Below, piece by piece: positions 43,161 through 56,651 of a stretch of DNA of 64,000 bases. Position 1 is the first letter of the stretch. Each line of letters begins with the position of its first letter. The translations under genes and the position numbers were made by a program. Location of the stretch: contig WHTZ01000005.1 of assembly GCA_009377495.1 (NCBI GenBank), positions 62,001 to 126,000 on the forward strand, written 5' to 3'. A model generated the notes under the pieces. The model was not told where the DNA came from. It did no database searches and saw only the letters and a list, made by a program, of their open reading frames with translations. This DNA is from Luteitalea sp. (GTDB taxonomy: Bacteria; Acidobacteriota; Vicinamibacteria; Vicinamibacterales; Vicinamibacteraceae).

Positions 43161-44543
43161 ATGCCACCTAATCAGAAGCGCACATCGGCGCGAAATGCGG
43201 CCGAAGCTCCTACCGCCTCGGTCGACGCCGCGCCAGCACCCGACGCTGCCGAGACGACCGTGGTCCCTTCCCGTCGCGACGGCGAGACCTTGCACATTGC
43301 GGAGCTCAAGGAGATGAGCATCCAACGGCTCACGCAAGTGGCGAAGGATCTCAGCGTGGCGGGCGCCACCGGCATGCGCAAACAGGAGCTCATCTTCCAG
43401 ATCCTGAAGGCGCAGACGGAGCAGAGCGGCTTCATCTTTTCGGAAGGCGTATTGGAGGTCCTGCCCGACGGCTTTGGCTTTTTGCGAGCGCCGGACTACA
43501 ACTATCTCCCTGGGCCAGACGACATCTATGTGTCACCGTCGCAGATTCGTAAGTTCGACCTCCAGACCGGCGACACCATCTCGGGACAGATTCGCCCGCC
43601 CAAAGAAGGGGAGCGCTACTTCGCGCTCATCAAGGTAGAGGCGGTCAACTTCGAGCCTCCTGAGCAGGCGCGCGAGAAGATCTTCTTCGAGAACCTGACG
43701 CCCCTCTATCCCGAGGTCCGCATCAAGCTGGAGACCGCGACCGAGAATCTGTCGTCGCGTGTCATGGATCTGATGACGCCGATTGGAAAGGGTCAGCGCG
43801 GCTTGATTGTCTCGGCGCCACGCACCGGCAAGACGATGCTTCTGCAGAACATCGCACAGTCGGTGACGACCAACCACCCCGAGGTCTACTTGATCGTGCT
43901 GCTCATCGACGAGCGGCCGGAGGAGGTCACCGACATGCAGCGCTCGGTGAAGGGTGAGGTCATCAGCTCGACCTTCGACGAGCCGGCGCAGCGCCACGTG
44001 CAGGTGGCTGAGATGGTCATCGAGAAGGCCAAGCGCCTCGTCGAGCACAAGAAGGATGTGCTCATCTTGCTCGATTCGATCACGCGGCTCGCACGTGCTT
44101 ACAATAGCGTGGTACCCCCGTCCGGCAAGGTGCTCTCGGGTGGCGTCGACAGCAACGCGCTTCAAAAGCCCAAGCGCTTCTTTGGGGCCGCGCGCAACAT
44201 CGAGGAGGGCGGCTCGCTCACGATTATCGCCACCGCGCTCATCGATACCGGCTCACGCATGGACGACGTGATCTTCGAGGAGTTCAAGGGAACGGGCAAC
44301 ATGGAGATTCACCTCGACCGGAAGCTCTCCGATCGCCGCGTGTTCCCTGCGTTTGACATGCAGAAGAGCGGCACACGCAAAGAAGAGCTCTTGTTGCCCA
44401 AAGACGACTTGCAGCGCATCTGGGTGCTGCGCAAGGTGCTCAATCCGCTCTCGCCGGTCGAGGCGATGGAGTTGCTCCTCGATAAGATGGGGAAGACGAA
44501 GAACAACCCCGAGTTCCTCACGTCGATGCAGCGCGGCGGGTAA
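43161..44543 (+). CDS. rho: Transcription termination factor Rho
   Basis: This 460-residue hexameric RNA helicase has an N-terminal Rho_N helix-bundle ([20 protein letters not shown]), a cold-shock-like RNA-binding domain ([20 protein letters not shown]) and a RecA-type motor with Walker [16 protein letters not shown] (~219), [12 protein letters not shown], and the Q/R-loop region [14 protein letters not shown] ~40-residue Ala/Pro-rich N-terminal extension precedes Rho_N. It is divergent from the glycosyltransferase gene. Confidence 0.97.
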   Translation: MPPNQKRTSARNAAEAPTASVDAAPAPDAAETTVVPSRRDGETLHIAELKEMSIQRLTQVAKDLSVAGATGMRKQELIFQILKAQTEQSGFIFSEGVLEVLPDGFGFLRAPDYNYLPGPDDIYVSPSQIRKFDLQTGDTISGQIRPPKEGERYFALIKVEAVNFEPPEQAREKIFFENLTPLYPEVRIKLETATENLSSRVMDLMTPIGKGQRGLIVSAPRTGKTMLLQNIAQSVTTNHPEVYLIVLLIDERPEEVTDMQRSVKGEVISSTFDEPAQRHVQVAEMVIEKAKRLVEHKKDVLILLDSITRLARAYNSVVPPSGKVLSGGVDSNALQKPKRFFGAARNIEEGGSLTIIATALIDTGSRMDDVIFEEFKGTGNMEIHLDRKLSDRRVFPAFDMQKSGTRKEELLLPKDDLQRIWVLRKVLNPLSPVEAMELLLDKMGKTKNNPEFLTSMQRGG

Positions 44544-44571
44544 GCCAAGGGGACGAGGGAGAACCTGAAGC

Positions 44572-44808
44572 ATGACGGTCACGATCAAAGTTCGCCAGAA
44601 CGGTCCGTATCTGGTCGACGGCGAGGACATCAAGGTCGTCGATTGGAACGGCCACGAGTATCCAATCACGAAGACCCCATTCGCGTTGTGCCGTTGCGGT
44701 CATTCCAATAAGAGGCCGTTTTGCGACGGCTCCCACCGAGCCTGCGCGTTCGAGGCGTCGGAAGCGGCGCCGCTGCCGGCTGAGTCGACGCTGCGCGTCA
44801 CCGAATAA
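44572..44808 (+). CDS. CDGSH iron-sulfur domain protein
   Basis: This 78-residue protein has one complete CDGSH motif: LCRCGHSNKRPFCDGSH, providing the three Cys and one His ligands of a 2Fe-2S cluster. Members are small electron-transfer or cluster-carrier proteins. The start ATG follows GGGAGAACCTGAAG. It is 28 bp after rho and may be cotranscribed. Confidence 0.85.
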   Translation: MTVTIKVRQNGPYLVDGEDIKVVDWNGHEYPITKTPFALCRCGHSNKRPFCDGSHRACAFEASEAAPLPAESTLRVTE

Positions 44809-44812
44809 CCGC

Positions 44813-44842
44813 AAAACCGGGACTGTCCAGGACTGTCCCCGT
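44813..44842. repeat. GGGACTGTCC dispersed repeat
   Basis: Two direct copies of GGACTGTCC (44820-44838) with flanking CCGG and CCCCG sit after the CDGSH gene. It is the reverse-complement form of the GGGGACAG repeats at 9513-9541 and 32229-32300. Confidence 0.5.
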
Positions 44843-44909
44843 TGGCCTCTTTTGCACTAAAGTAGACCAACGATGCCGGCGACCCGCCAGGTCGACGACA
44901 GGTGGACAC

Positions 44910-45533
44910 ATGTTCCAGCAAGTAGTGGTGCGACGAACACTATTGGGCCTCGTGTTGTGGGGCACTGCGTGCGCGATGGTTGGGGCGCAGGCGCCGCGAC
45001 CGAGCTCGGTGCAGGCGACGCCCGATTTCTCCGGCCAGTGGGTGTTGGAGAAAATCGACCAGCCTGGATCTCCTGGGGGCGACTTTCCCGGTAGCTACGG
45101 CCCGCCTGGCGGTGGTCGCTTCGGTGACAGGCCCCCGGACGAGCCTGTCGAGCGCGCGACGCGGTCGCGCGCGATGCCTCCGATGGAAAGGGGGGCCATT
45201 GTGACCATCACGCAGAGCGAGACCGAGCTCGTCACGAAGTTCGGCGGTCACGAGCGGGTCTATGCGCTCGCTCGGCCGGAAGGCGAGGCGACTCCGCAGC
45301 GCGAGCCGCCGGCTCCTGAAGAGCAGCAGCGGAAGAGCCGGACATACTGGGACGGAACGAAGCTGGTGACGGAGATCGAAGAATCGCGCGAGCTATCGGG
45401 AGAGACCGTCACGCTGAAATCGCACGAAGTCCGAACACTCTCGAGCGACGGCAAGACCATGACCGTTGAGACCACTCTCGAGACGCCGCGCGGCACTCGC
45501 ACGGTCACGCAAGTCTTCAAACGCCGCCGGTAG
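44910..45533 (+). CDS. Secreted protein of unknown function
   Basis: This 207-residue protein has a signal peptide (RRTLLGLVLWGTACAMVGAQ) and a mature region with a Gly/Pro-rich insert (~55-85) between strands: DFSGQWVLEKIDQ, GAIVTITQSETELVTKFGG, YWDGTKLVTEIEESRELSGE and SSDGKTMTVETTLETPRGTR. This pattern recurs in many acidobacterial secreted proteins with a lipocalin-like feel (W..D.....L.......DGkt), but no named family is assigned. ATG 44910 follows CAGGTGGAC. Confidence 0.65.
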   Translation: MFQQVVVRRTLLGLVLWGTACAMVGAQAPRPSSVQATPDFSGQWVLEKIDQPGSPGGDFPGSYGPPGGGRFGDRPPDEPVERATRSRAMPPMERGAIVTITQSETELVTKFGGHERVYALARPEGEATPQREPPAPEEQQRKSRTYWDGTKLVTEIEESRELSGETVTLKSHEVRTLSSDGKTMTVETTLETPRGTRTVTQVFKRRR

Positions 45534-45552
45534 GCAGGGGCCAGGTCCCCAG

Positions 45553-45632
45553 GTAGGGCGCGGCTTGAGCCGCGCCCTCGAGATCGCACGTGATCGATGG
45601 CGCCCCTAAAGGGGCGCCCTACAAGAGGCGCC

Positions 45633-45635
<3 letters not shown>
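45553..45635. repeat. REP-like hairpin cluster at the clpB 3' end
   Basis: GTAGGGCGCGGC/GCCGCGCCCT (45553-45579), GGCGCCCC/GGGGCGCC with CTAC (45599-45622) and a third GGCGCCCTACG unit that overlaps the clpB stop codon (45633-45635). This marks the end of the heat-shock operon and may block or stabilise its mRNA. Confidence 0.7.
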
Positions 45636-48242
<2,607 letters not shown>

Positions 48243-48316
48243 CGTTCACGCACCTTCCGCCTCCGCGCTTCGCGCTTCGGCGGACAAGCTGCACCCCAGC
48301 ACCTCTGACACGTCTC

Positions 48317-49336
48317 CTACCCCGATGTCCCCGCGCGCGCGACGTTCCCGAGCACAGCCAATGCCTCGTAGTGCTCCCGCTCTTCCGGTGTGAGTGACCG
48401 TGGCACCTGAACGTCGACGATGGCGTAGAGGTCACCTCGGTCACCCGTGTTGCCCACAGCAGGCATGCCGTGCCCTCGCACCCGCATGCGCTGACCGCTT
48501 TGGGTGCCGGCCGGCACACGCAAGCGGACGGGGCGACCTGCGAGCGTGGGCACCGTGACCTCGCCACCCAGCACCGCGGTCGTGACAGGAATGGTCGTCT
48601 TCACATACAGGTCTCGATCTCGACGCTCGAACTGGGCATTCGGCGCGATGCGGATCCGCAAATACAGATCCCCGGCGGCGCGTCCAGTCGCACCGCGCTC
48701 ACCCTCGCCGCTCACGCGCAGCCGCGCGCCCGCTTTGACGCCCGCCGGTACTCGCACTTCCACCGTGCGATGTTCCTTGTTCGCTTCGCCGGAGCGGGCC
48801 GAAGGCGGGCCGTGTTGCATCACCAGCCGACGCGTGGTCCCGTGGAAGGCTTCCTCGAGGGCAATCTCCAGCTCGTGCTCGATGTCGCGACCACGCGCTG
48901 CTCGTGGGGCGTGCCCGGGCCGCCGGGCACCGCCGGGCTCTGGCTCGCCGCCGAAAAACGTCCGGAAGAACTCAGAGAACGGGCTCGTCTGCCCAAACAG
49001 CTCCTCGACCTCGTCGGGGCCCATACTGCGGTACCCTTCGGGACCGGTGTGAACGTGCCACTCGAACGGCCCGCCGGCGCCAGCGCCGGGCTGGTTTTGC
49101 ATCTGTTCGTACTGCTTCCAGTTGGCACCGAGCTCGTCGTACTTCTGCCGCTTGTCCGCGTGGCCGAGCACTTCGTGCGCCTCGTTGACCTCCTTGAAGC
49201 GTGCCTCTGCCGCTTTGTCGCCCGGATTCACGTCCGGGTGAAATTTCCGGGCGAGCTTCCGATAGGCCGCCTTGATCTCCTTGGCCGAGGCGGTCTGAGG
49301 CACGCCCAGCACGGCGTAATAGTCCTTGAACTCCAT
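48317..49336 (-). CDS. DnaJ-class co-chaperone, CbpA-like
   Basis: This 339-residue Hsp40 has a J domain with HPD in ARKFHPDVNPGDK, a Gly/Gln-rich linker (QMQNQPGAGAGGPFEWHVHT), and two C-terminal client-binding barrels (GRDIEHELEIALEEAFHG, RVPAGVKAGARLRVSGEGE). There is no cysteine zinc-finger repeat, so it belongs to the CbpA/DnaJ-lacking-zinc type. ATG 49336. It lies 5 bp after hspR and likely serves a DnaK encoded elsewhere. Confidence 0.93.
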   Translation of the reverse strand: MEFKDYYAVLGVPQTASAKEIKAAYRKLARKFHPDVNPGDKAAEARFKEVNEAHEVLGHADKRQKYDELGANWKQYEQMQNQPGAGAGGPFEWHVHTGPEGYRSMGPDEVEELFGQTSPFSEFFRTFFGGEPEPGGARRPGHAPRAARGRDIEHELEIALEEAFHGTTRRLVMQHGPPSARSGEANKEHRTVEVRVPAGVKAGARLRVSGEGERGATGRAAGDLYLRIRIAPNAQFERRDRDLYVKTTIPVTTAVLGGEVTVPTLAGRPVRLRVPAGTQSGQRMRVRGHGMPAVGNTGDRGDLYAIVDVQVPRSLTPEEREHYEALAVLGNVARAGTSG

Positions 49337-49341
49337 AGTCC

Positions 49342-49680
49342 CTAGAGTCCGAGCATCGCGCTGAGGCGCTCGACCTCGTGCGCCAGCCGGCGCGCTTCGG
49401 CACGTGTCAGGGCGTCACCGCGCGCCAGCGGGCGAATGCGCTCCACGACCTCGGCAATCGACAGTAACCGCTGGACACCAGCCAGATTGATGCCGGACTC
49501 GTCCACGAGCTGTTTGACGAGACGCAGCCGCTCTAGCTCTTCGCGCGAGTACACGCGCATACTGCCCAACGTGCGCGTCGGCCGGACGAGCCCGAGACGC
49601 TCGTATTTGCGCAAGGTCTGCGGGTGCATGCCAAGCAGCCGCGCAGCCATGCTGATGAGGAACAGGTCCGCGTGGTCCAT
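49342..49680 (-). CDS. hspR: MerR-type heat-shock repressor HspR
   Basis: This ~112-residue MerR-family regulator has the HspR signature LFLISMAARLLGMHPQTLRKYERLGL followed by RTLGSMRVYSREELERL and a short coiled C-terminus. HspR represses clpB and dnaK operons and heads this one. A promoter at 49730-49758 would start transcription near 49723, so ATG 49680 is preferred to ATG 49740. Without ribosome data the start stays uncertain, and the longer form would be 132 residues. Confidence 0.9.
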   Translation of the reverse strand: MDHADLFLISMAARLLGMHPQTLRKYERLGLVRPTRTLGSMRVYSREELERLRLVKQLVDESGINLAGVQRLLSIAEVVERIRPLARGDALTRAEARRLAHEVERLSAMLGL

Positions 49681-49729
49681 ATCACTGATCGAGGTCGCGC
49701 CCACGGGCGTCGAACCTTGCAACGAGTCA

Positions 49730-49758
49730 AGTGTAGACATTGATACGACACGTGTCAA
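49730..49758 (-). promoter_or_regulatory. Promoter and likely operator of the hspR-dnaJ-clpB operon
   Basis: On the minus strand: TTGACA (49753-49758), 17-bp spacer, TACACT (49730-49735). The palindrome GACACGTGTC (49747-49756) overlaps the -35, and AGTCAAG (49725-49731), close to half of the HAIR operator (ACTCAAG), overlaps the -10. Autorepression by HspR would fit. Confidence 0.6.
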
Positions 49759-49895
49759 TATGTTGCCTCTATTCGGATCATCCGGCACCTGCCCGCACGC
49801 GCTGCTGAGCACGGCGCGACTTGGCACCGCAGCATCCAGCGCGACAGCACCGAGCAGTCAGCACCGCAGCACGGTGCACTCGCAGGCGGCAGAGT

Positions 49896-49937
49896 GGTCC
49901 GGACGGAGCATTTCGGTGATACTGGAGCGTCCGGACC
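49896..49937 (+). promoter_or_regulatory. Paired palindromes upstream of terC
   Basis: GGTCCGGACG (49896-49905) and CGTCCGGACC (49928-49937) are a perfect 10-bp inverted repeat; each half contains the self-complementary 8-mer GTCCGGAC, centred 32 bp apart. A GATACT (49918-49923) between them could be the -10. The layout fits either operator sites or a strong leader hairpin. The manganese-riboswitch consensus was not seen. Confidence 0.5.
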
Positions 49938-49966
49938 GCGGCTGAAGCCACGGCCTGGAGGAGGAG

Positions 49967-50743
49967 TTGTTGTTGGACGTTCACGCCAGCGATTTTTTCA
50001 CGATCGGCCTGCTCATCATTCTCGAAGGCCTCCTGAGCGCGGACAACGCGTTGGTGCTGGCCGTGCTCGTGCTGGGGCTCCCGAGAGGGGAACAGCGGAA
50101 GGCGCTGCGGTACGGCATTGCGGGCGCGTTTGTGTTTCGTATCACGGCGACGGTGCTCGCCGTTCACATGATGGCGCTCGCGTGGGTGAAGCTGGTGGGC
50201 GCGGCGTACCTGCTGTGGCTTCCCTACAAGCACTTCTTCCGAAGCGGGAGCGCGGACGATCGACGCAAGCCGCGCGCGTCGACGCGCTGGCTCAGCCTCT
50301 CGGTCTTCTGGACGACCGTGGTGAAGGTCGAGCTGACGGATTTCGTGTTCGCCATCGACTCCATCCTCGTGGCCGTGGCGATGTCGAACAAGGAATGGGT
50401 CGTCATCACGGGGGGCATTCTCGGCATCATCGCGATGCGGCTGGTCGTCGGTCAGATCCTCGCGATGGTCCAGCGGTATCCGGCAATCGTTGACGGTGCA
50501 TTCATCATCATCGCCTGGGTCGGTCTGAAGCTGCTGATCGAGTACTTGCACCAGATAGACATCATTCCGTTCGAGATCCCAAAGTGGATCACGTTCGGCG
50601 TCATCGTCGTGATCTTCCTCATGTCGTACGTGTATGCGCGAAGCCAAGGACCACAGCCGATCGGCGAGTCGATGACCGATGAGGCTGCAGAGCCGCTCCA
50701 AGATCAGGAATCGGAAGAAGGTCTGCGCAAGACGCCCGGCTAA
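49967..50743 (+). CDS. TerC-family integral membrane transporter
   Basis: This 258-residue membrane protein has about eight spans and TerC motifs: LLSADNALVLAVLVLGLP in the first half and KVELTDFVFAIDSILVAV in the second, with paired acidic residues. Relatives (Alx, MeeF/MeeY, YjbE) export manganese. Translation starts at one of three TTG codons (49967, 49970, 49973) after GGAGGAGGAG. Its 3' end overlaps the convergent downstream gene by 4 bp. Confidence 0.9.
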   Translation: MLLDVHASDFFTIGLLIILEGLLSADNALVLAVLVLGLPRGEQRKALRYGIAGAFVFRITATVLAVHMMALAWVKLVGAAYLLWLPYKHFFRSGSADDRRKPRASTRWLSLSVFWTTVVKVELTDFVFAIDSILVAVAMSNKEWVVITGGILGIIAMRLVVGQILAMVQRYPAIVDGAFIIIAWVGLKLLIEYLHQIDIIPFEIPKWITFGVIVVIFLMSYVYARSQGPQPIGESMTDEAAEPLQDQESEEGLRKTPG

Positions 50744-52635
50744 TTCTCAGGCAGTTCGAACAGCCCGAGCGAGACGCGTTGCTCCTGCAGCGCTTCCAGT
50801 TCCACCGTTCTCCCCGAGGCCGCGATCTGTTCGAGCAAGTCGGTATCGTCGATCCCAGGGAAGGGTGGCGCATCGATCGCCGCCGCAATGTAGCGGCCTG
50901 GCAGGACGGCGTCTAGGACGAATGTTCCGTCAGCACGCGTCGGGGACATCCGGGGGAAAGGTGCTTCAAAGGGTGCGCGCGGTTGCAGGGAGGGATCCAA
51001 CAGTAGAACGTATGCGTCTGCCGCCGGACCGCCCTGTTCGTCGGCGACCGTGCCCACGAGGCGTGCGAGACGATTCGTGACGATGACGCGGACATTGACT
51101 GACTGACCGGCGTCGACCTTCAGGCCTGCCGCCGTGACGTCGTGCCCTTGCGCCTCGATTGTTTTCATCAGCCACCCCGGCGGCAGACCGCTTGCGTGCA
51201 GTCGAAGGGCTCCGAACACATTCGTCAGCGTGAACCGGTTGTCTGAATCGAGCTCGGCCGGCCCCCCGTGCACCGGAAAATGTCCCGGTCGGAGCGGAGA
51301 TGCGTGGATCCTGACTTTGTCAAATCCTGCGGAACGAGCTTCTGAAAGAGCAGCGGGCATTGGCTCACCAGGCGCGAGGCCGCCAATGACCCCGACGACG
51401 GCGGCTGCAGTGCCTGTCTGGGATGGCGACGTCGTCAATGGCGGTGTCGGGTCTCCGTCCCACACCACCTCGCCGGAGACCGTGCCCGCTGGCGCCATGG
51501 TCACGCTTAGGCCGGTGATAGGCTCCTCGGTCACTTCTACGGGTAGCTCGGCGATGCTGATTTGTTCCTCTTCCGGATTTCCGCCCGAGCGCGCCGTAAG
51601 CAAATAGCGTCCAGGCACCACACGAGAGATGACGTAAGTACCATTCGGCTGGACAGATGCGTTTGATCCTCCCAAATCGCCCATGTCGAAGTCCGTGTCG
51701 GGGCGAAGTGAGACCATCGGGTAGAGACCCGTAGGACCCACGATGATGCCGGAAATGCTCGAGAGCTGGACAGGAGTCAGGGTGAAATCGAGCGACCGCT
51801 CCTCCCCCGCTTCGACGGACACAGGCTGCGCCTGCGCTGCGTCGAAGGTGCCCGGATGGAACGTGCGGGCGTAACCGCGTTGGGGCGTTGCCTCGGTCAT
51901 GGTCCCGGTCGGCCCCGGATCTGAGAAAATGATGTGCTCAGGCTGTTCTGTATCAACCGCTACCAAGTAGTCACCTGACGGCAGGCTGTGAATGCGGAAC
52001 GTCCCTTGGTCGTCGGTCTCATCTGAAGACATCATGACCCCCTGGGCCAGTTGCTCCGAGCGCCCCGGCATGACCGCTCGTACGAACGCGCGAACGATCG
52101 GCTCGCCAGCTTCGTCAACCACGGTCCCCGTGAGGACAGCGCCGGGGGAGAGGCGTACAGCCACATGTTCGAGAACTTCTCCTTCATTGACGGTGAAGGG
52201 CCTACGATGACCACGCCTACGAGGCGGGCCCGACCGCGGCTCCACGTAGCCGGCCTTTCGCGCGGTCACGGTGTAGCGACCGGCCGGAAGCTCTGCAAAC
52301 GCGAAACGGCCTTCGTCGTCGGTCTGCGCCGTGCGGTGAGCGAAGCCAGAGAGCGTCACGAAGGCGTTGCGCAGAGGCGCCTGGGTGGACTCGTCGACCA
52401 CGCGGCCGCTCAGGCGTGCGGTGCCCCGTGGCTGTTGAGACCGTGGGTCCCTGGAGGGAAACCCGGGATAGGGTTTAGAAACGCCAGAGCGTGGTTGGGG
52501 CTGAAGTGGTGTGGCGCCGACGACCCCCTGGCCCGCAGCACGCGTATCAGACGCAGTCGCGGCGTCGAGACCCGCGACGACAGCGGCGATGAGCAACCAC
52601 AGCGCCACGCCGCAACCAAGTCTGTGCTTCGGCAT
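50740..52635 (-). CDS. Secreted protein with repeated carboxypeptidase-regulatory domains
   Basis: This 631-residue exported protein has a signal peptide (GVALWLLIAAVVAGLDAA) and at least three to four CarboxypepD_reg-like beta-sandwich repeats: ARLSGRVVDESTQAPLRNAF, GAVLTGTVVDEAGEPIVRAF, SSISGIIVGPTG and RLVGTVADEQGGPAADAYVLL, each with a GRFAF/YTVTA-like strand pair. This is a common acidobacterial architecture of unknown role. The start ATG follows GGGGAGGAA. It is convergent with terC, sharing 4 bp. Confidence 0.85.
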   Translation of the reverse strand: MPKHRLGCGVALWLLIAAVVAGLDAATASDTRAAGQGVVGATPLQPQPRSGVSKPYPGFPSRDPRSQQPRGTARLSGRVVDESTQAPLRNAFVTLSGFAHRTAQTDDEGRFAFAELPAGRYTVTARKAGYVEPRSGPPRRRGHRRPFTVNEGEVLEHVAVRLSPGAVLTGTVVDEAGEPIVRAFVRAVMPGRSEQLAQGVMMSSDETDDQGTFRIHSLPSGDYLVAVDTEQPEHIIFSDPGPTGTMTEATPQRGYARTFHPGTFDAAQAQPVSVEAGEERSLDFTLTPVQLSSISGIIVGPTGLYPMVSLRPDTDFDMGDLGGSNASVQPNGTYVISRVVPGRYLLTARSGGNPEEEQISIAELPVEVTEEPITGLSVTMAPAGTVSGEVVWDGDPTPPLTTSPSQTGTAAAVVGVIGGLAPGEPMPAALSEARSAGFDKVRIHASPLRPGHFPVHGGPAELDSDNRFTLTNVFGALRLHASGLPPGWLMKTIEAQGHDVTAAGLKVDAGQSVNVRVIVTNRLARLVGTVADEQGGPAADAYVLLLDPSLQPRAPFEAPFPRMSPTRADGTFVLDAVLPGRYIAAAIDAPPFPGIDDTDLLEQIAASGRTVELEALQEQRVSLGLFELPEN

Positions 52636-52886
52636 GGTTCCTCCCCGTGTCGGTCCGTTTCCTTACGATTAGACACCATTCGCCGCTCCTTTGGTCGAGT
52701 CGTCTGTGGTAGGCTGATAGATTGGAGCGTGTGTCTCATCTGAGAGCGAGCTCGTTGGGGCCGTGGTGGCTGACCCTGTTCACGGTGGCCATTGCCGCTC
52801 AAGCGAACCAAGGTTCTTGCTCGGCTGGGTGCTTACGCCCCTAAATTTCGGTCCGTCCTCCCCACGGAACGAAAGGAGTGAATCGA
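52636..52886. other. Divergent intergenic region, no gene seen
   Basis: Between the minus-strand regulatory-domain gene and the bacilliredoxin gene. A TAGATT at 52720 could be a -10 but no matching -35 was found. Nothing else is recognisable. Confidence 0.4.
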
Positions 52887-53321
52887 GTGCCATATCCTGA
52901 ATTCCTCATTGCGCCGATGCGGGAAGAGCTCACGCGACTCGGCGTCGAGGAGCTGCGCACCGCGGAGGCTGTCGACGAAGCGGTGAAGGGCTCGCCCGGA
53001 ACGTTGATGATTGTCGTGAACTCGGTGTGTGGCTGTGCCGCCGGTAAGGCTCGTCCTGGCGTGGCATTGGCGCTGCAGCACGGGCTCAAGCCGGAGCGTG
53101 TCGCGACGGTCTTTGCAGGCGCTGATATCGACGCCACGGACTGCGCACGTCAGCACTTCGCCGGTTATCCTCCCTCCTCGCCGTCTATTGCGATGCTGCA
53201 AGATGGCAAGCTGGTCTACATGATGGAGCGTCATCAGATCGAGAACCGTACCGCCGAAGCGATTGCCGAGGAGCTCACGGCGGCGTTCGACAAGCATTGC
53301 GCGAAGCCGACGACCGTATAG
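52887..53321 (+). CDS. Bacilliredoxin, BrxA/BrxB family
   Basis: This 144-residue thioredoxin-fold protein has the CGC active site in [17 protein letters not shown], diagnostic for bacilliredoxins (YphP/YqiW family). In Firmicutes these remove bacillithiol from proteins; acidobacteria often carry a homologue. GTG 52887 follows GAAAGGAG at ideal spacing. GTG 52878 is in frame but overlaps that site. No bshABC gene is in the window. Confidence 0.92.
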   Translation: MPYPEFLIAPMREELTRLGVEELRTAEAVDEAVKGSPGTLMIVVNSVCGCAAGKARPGVALALQHGLKPERVATVFAGADIDATDCARQHFAGYPPSSPSIAMLQDGKLVYMMERHQIENRTAEAIAEELTAAFDKHCAKPTTV

Positions 53322-53362
53322 GCTCGACGTTCAGGTCGGCCGGCGCGGCGAGCTCGTCCGCC

Positions 53363-53448
53363 GTAGGGCGCGGCTAAAGCCGCGCCCTACCGTGCTGGTT
53401 AGCCAACCCACAAGCTTGGGCCCGCATGTCTCACCAGCGTGCGGGCCC
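53363..53448. repeat. REP-like palindrome plus GC hairpin
   Basis: GTAGGGCGCGGC/GCCGCGCCCTAC (53363-53390) is a perfect REP-like palindrome. GGGCCCGCA/TGCGGGCCC (53418-53426 and 53440-53448) forms a 9-bp hairpin. Both lie after the bacilliredoxin gene; neither has a T-tract. Confidence 0.6.
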
Positions 53449-53499
53449 ATAGCGTGTACGGCCCAAGCAACGCATCTCCCTGCCGACACGCCGGCCCGG

Positions 53500-53505
53500 T
53501 ATACT
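53500..53505 (+). promoter_or_regulatory. -10 element of typA
   Basis: TATACT lies 6 nt before the typA ATG (53512), with GAAGGG between, so the transcript would be leaderless or nearly so. No clear -35. Confidence 0.4.
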
Positions 53506-53511
53506 GAAGGG

Positions 53512-55365
<1,854 letters not shown>

Positions 55366-55379
55366 GTAGGCGTACGTAG

Positions 55380-55401
55380 CGCGGGGCCTTTAGGCCCCGC
55401 G
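55380..55401. terminator. Hairpin between convergent typA and hemH
   Basis: CGCGGGGCC and GGCCCCGCG (55380-55388 and 55393-55401) form a 9-bp stem with a TTTA loop. No T-tract, so termination is plausible but unproven. It resembles the 7061-7080 repeat. Confidence 0.45.
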
Positions 55402-55456
55402 TCGCACGACGCGGCGGTGCCGGCGAACTTCCACCCCGATCACCGAATCACCCCCA

Positions 55457-56539
55457 TCACCGTGTCACCGTGTCATTTCCTCGCCTGGGCGGTGCGAGCT
55501 CCCGCGCGGTGGGGTGCTCCGCGCTCACCAAGGCCAGTGGAATACCGCGCCGATAGCACTCGTAGGTAGCGCACACGGCGTCTGTCAACGCGTTGAGGAA
55601 TGCGGGATGATCGTTGACCGCGGCGGCGCGTGCCATGGCAATGCCGACCTCCTCACACGTGGCGCGCGCCTCGTAATCGAGATCGTAGAGCACTTCGATG
55701 TGATCGCACACGAACCCGAGCGGGCTCAGCACGACGCTTCGCACGCCCTCGCGCCGTGCGGCGCGAAGGTAGTCATTGACATCCGGCTCCAGCCACGGAT
55801 CGCTCGGGCGCCCACTTCGGCTTTGATACACGAGGCTCCAACGCTCATCGTCCAGCCCCAGATCCAGAGCGACGAGGCGTGCCGATTCGAGCAGTTGCAT
55901 CCGATACGTGTCGGCATGCGCCATGTCTGATGGGATGCTGTGCGCGGTGAACAGCACCCTGGCATGTTCCGCCAGCGCTGCGGGCAGTGCCGTGTACGCG
56001 GCGCGCACACGGTCGGCGACGGCGCGCACGAACCCGGGGTGCACGTGCCAATCGCTCGTGTAAACGATGCGGGGCGCTTCGCGGTGCGCGTTTGTCAGCT
56101 CCTCTTGTGCTTGCAGCACGTTGTGACGGTACTGGCCACAGCTCGAGTAGGAACGGTGCGCGGCCGCGATGAGACCAATGACGTGGCGCACGCCGTTCTG
56201 TCCCATCGCCTGGAGCGTATCCACGAGCAGCGGGTGCCAGTTTCGCATCCCAACATAGACGGGCAGCGACAAGCCACGCGCGGTCAGCCTGGCTGCAATC
56301 CCGTCTGCTTGCCGCTTGGTCAGGCCGGTGAGTGGTGACACGCCGTCGAAGAGCTCGTAGTGACGCGCGACCTCGTCGAGACGTTCCCGCGGGATCCGGC
56401 GTCCGCGAACGACATTCTCGAGGAAGGGACGGATGTCCCCGCGTCTCTGGGGCCCGCCAAACGCGATCAGCAGAACGGCATCGAATGGCCTCGACACGTC
56501 TCGGCATCGTACACGAGGTTCGCCGTTGACGCGATACAT
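55457..56539 (-). CDS. hemH: Ferrochelatase
   Basis: This ~360-residue enzyme inserts iron into porphyrin at the last heme step. Motifs: AVLLIAFGGPQ near the start, LFTAHSIPSDMA with the metal His and SPLGFVCDHIEVLYDLD with the conserved Glu. ATG 56539 is the best start. There is no other heme gene in the window. It is divergent from surE. Confidence 0.92.
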   Translation of the reverse strand: MYRVNGEPRVRCRDVSRPFDAVLLIAFGGPQRRGDIRPFLENVVRGRRIPRERLDEVARHYELFDGVSPLTGLTKRQADGIAARLTARGLSLPVYVGMRNWHPLLVDTLQAMGQNGVRHVIGLIAAAHRSYSSCGQYRHNVLQAQEELTNAHREAPRIVYTSDWHVHPGFVRAVADRVRAAYTALPAALAEHARVLFTAHSIPSDMAHADTYRMQLLESARLVALDLGLDDERWSLVYQSRSGRPSDPWLEPDVNDYLRAARREGVRSVVLSPLGFVCDHIEVLYDLDYEARATCEEVGIAMARAAAVNDHPAFLNALTDAVCATYECYRRGIPLALVSAEHPTARELAPPRRGNDTVTR

Positions 56540-56636
56540 GTCGACACAGGGGCGAGCCGCGCGCACAGGCCTTTCACGGTTAGGCTGCCAACACCGTACA
56601 GACGTCGCACATTAGCGTTCACCAACGGTGGACCGT

Positions 56637-56642
56637 TATACT
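56637..56642 (+). promoter_or_regulatory. -10 element of surE
   Basis: TATACT lies 9 nt upstream of the surE ATG (56652), giving a very short leader. No convincing -35. Confidence 0.35.
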
Positions 56643-56651
56643 CGGGGAACG

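Noticed and set aside
49681-49740. ATG 49740 as the hspR start
   Set aside because: A near-consensus promoter lies between it and the HspR domain.
49860-49966. yybP-ykoY manganese riboswitch before terC
   Set aside because: The conserved GGGGAGUA-type core was not found; only palindromes are present.
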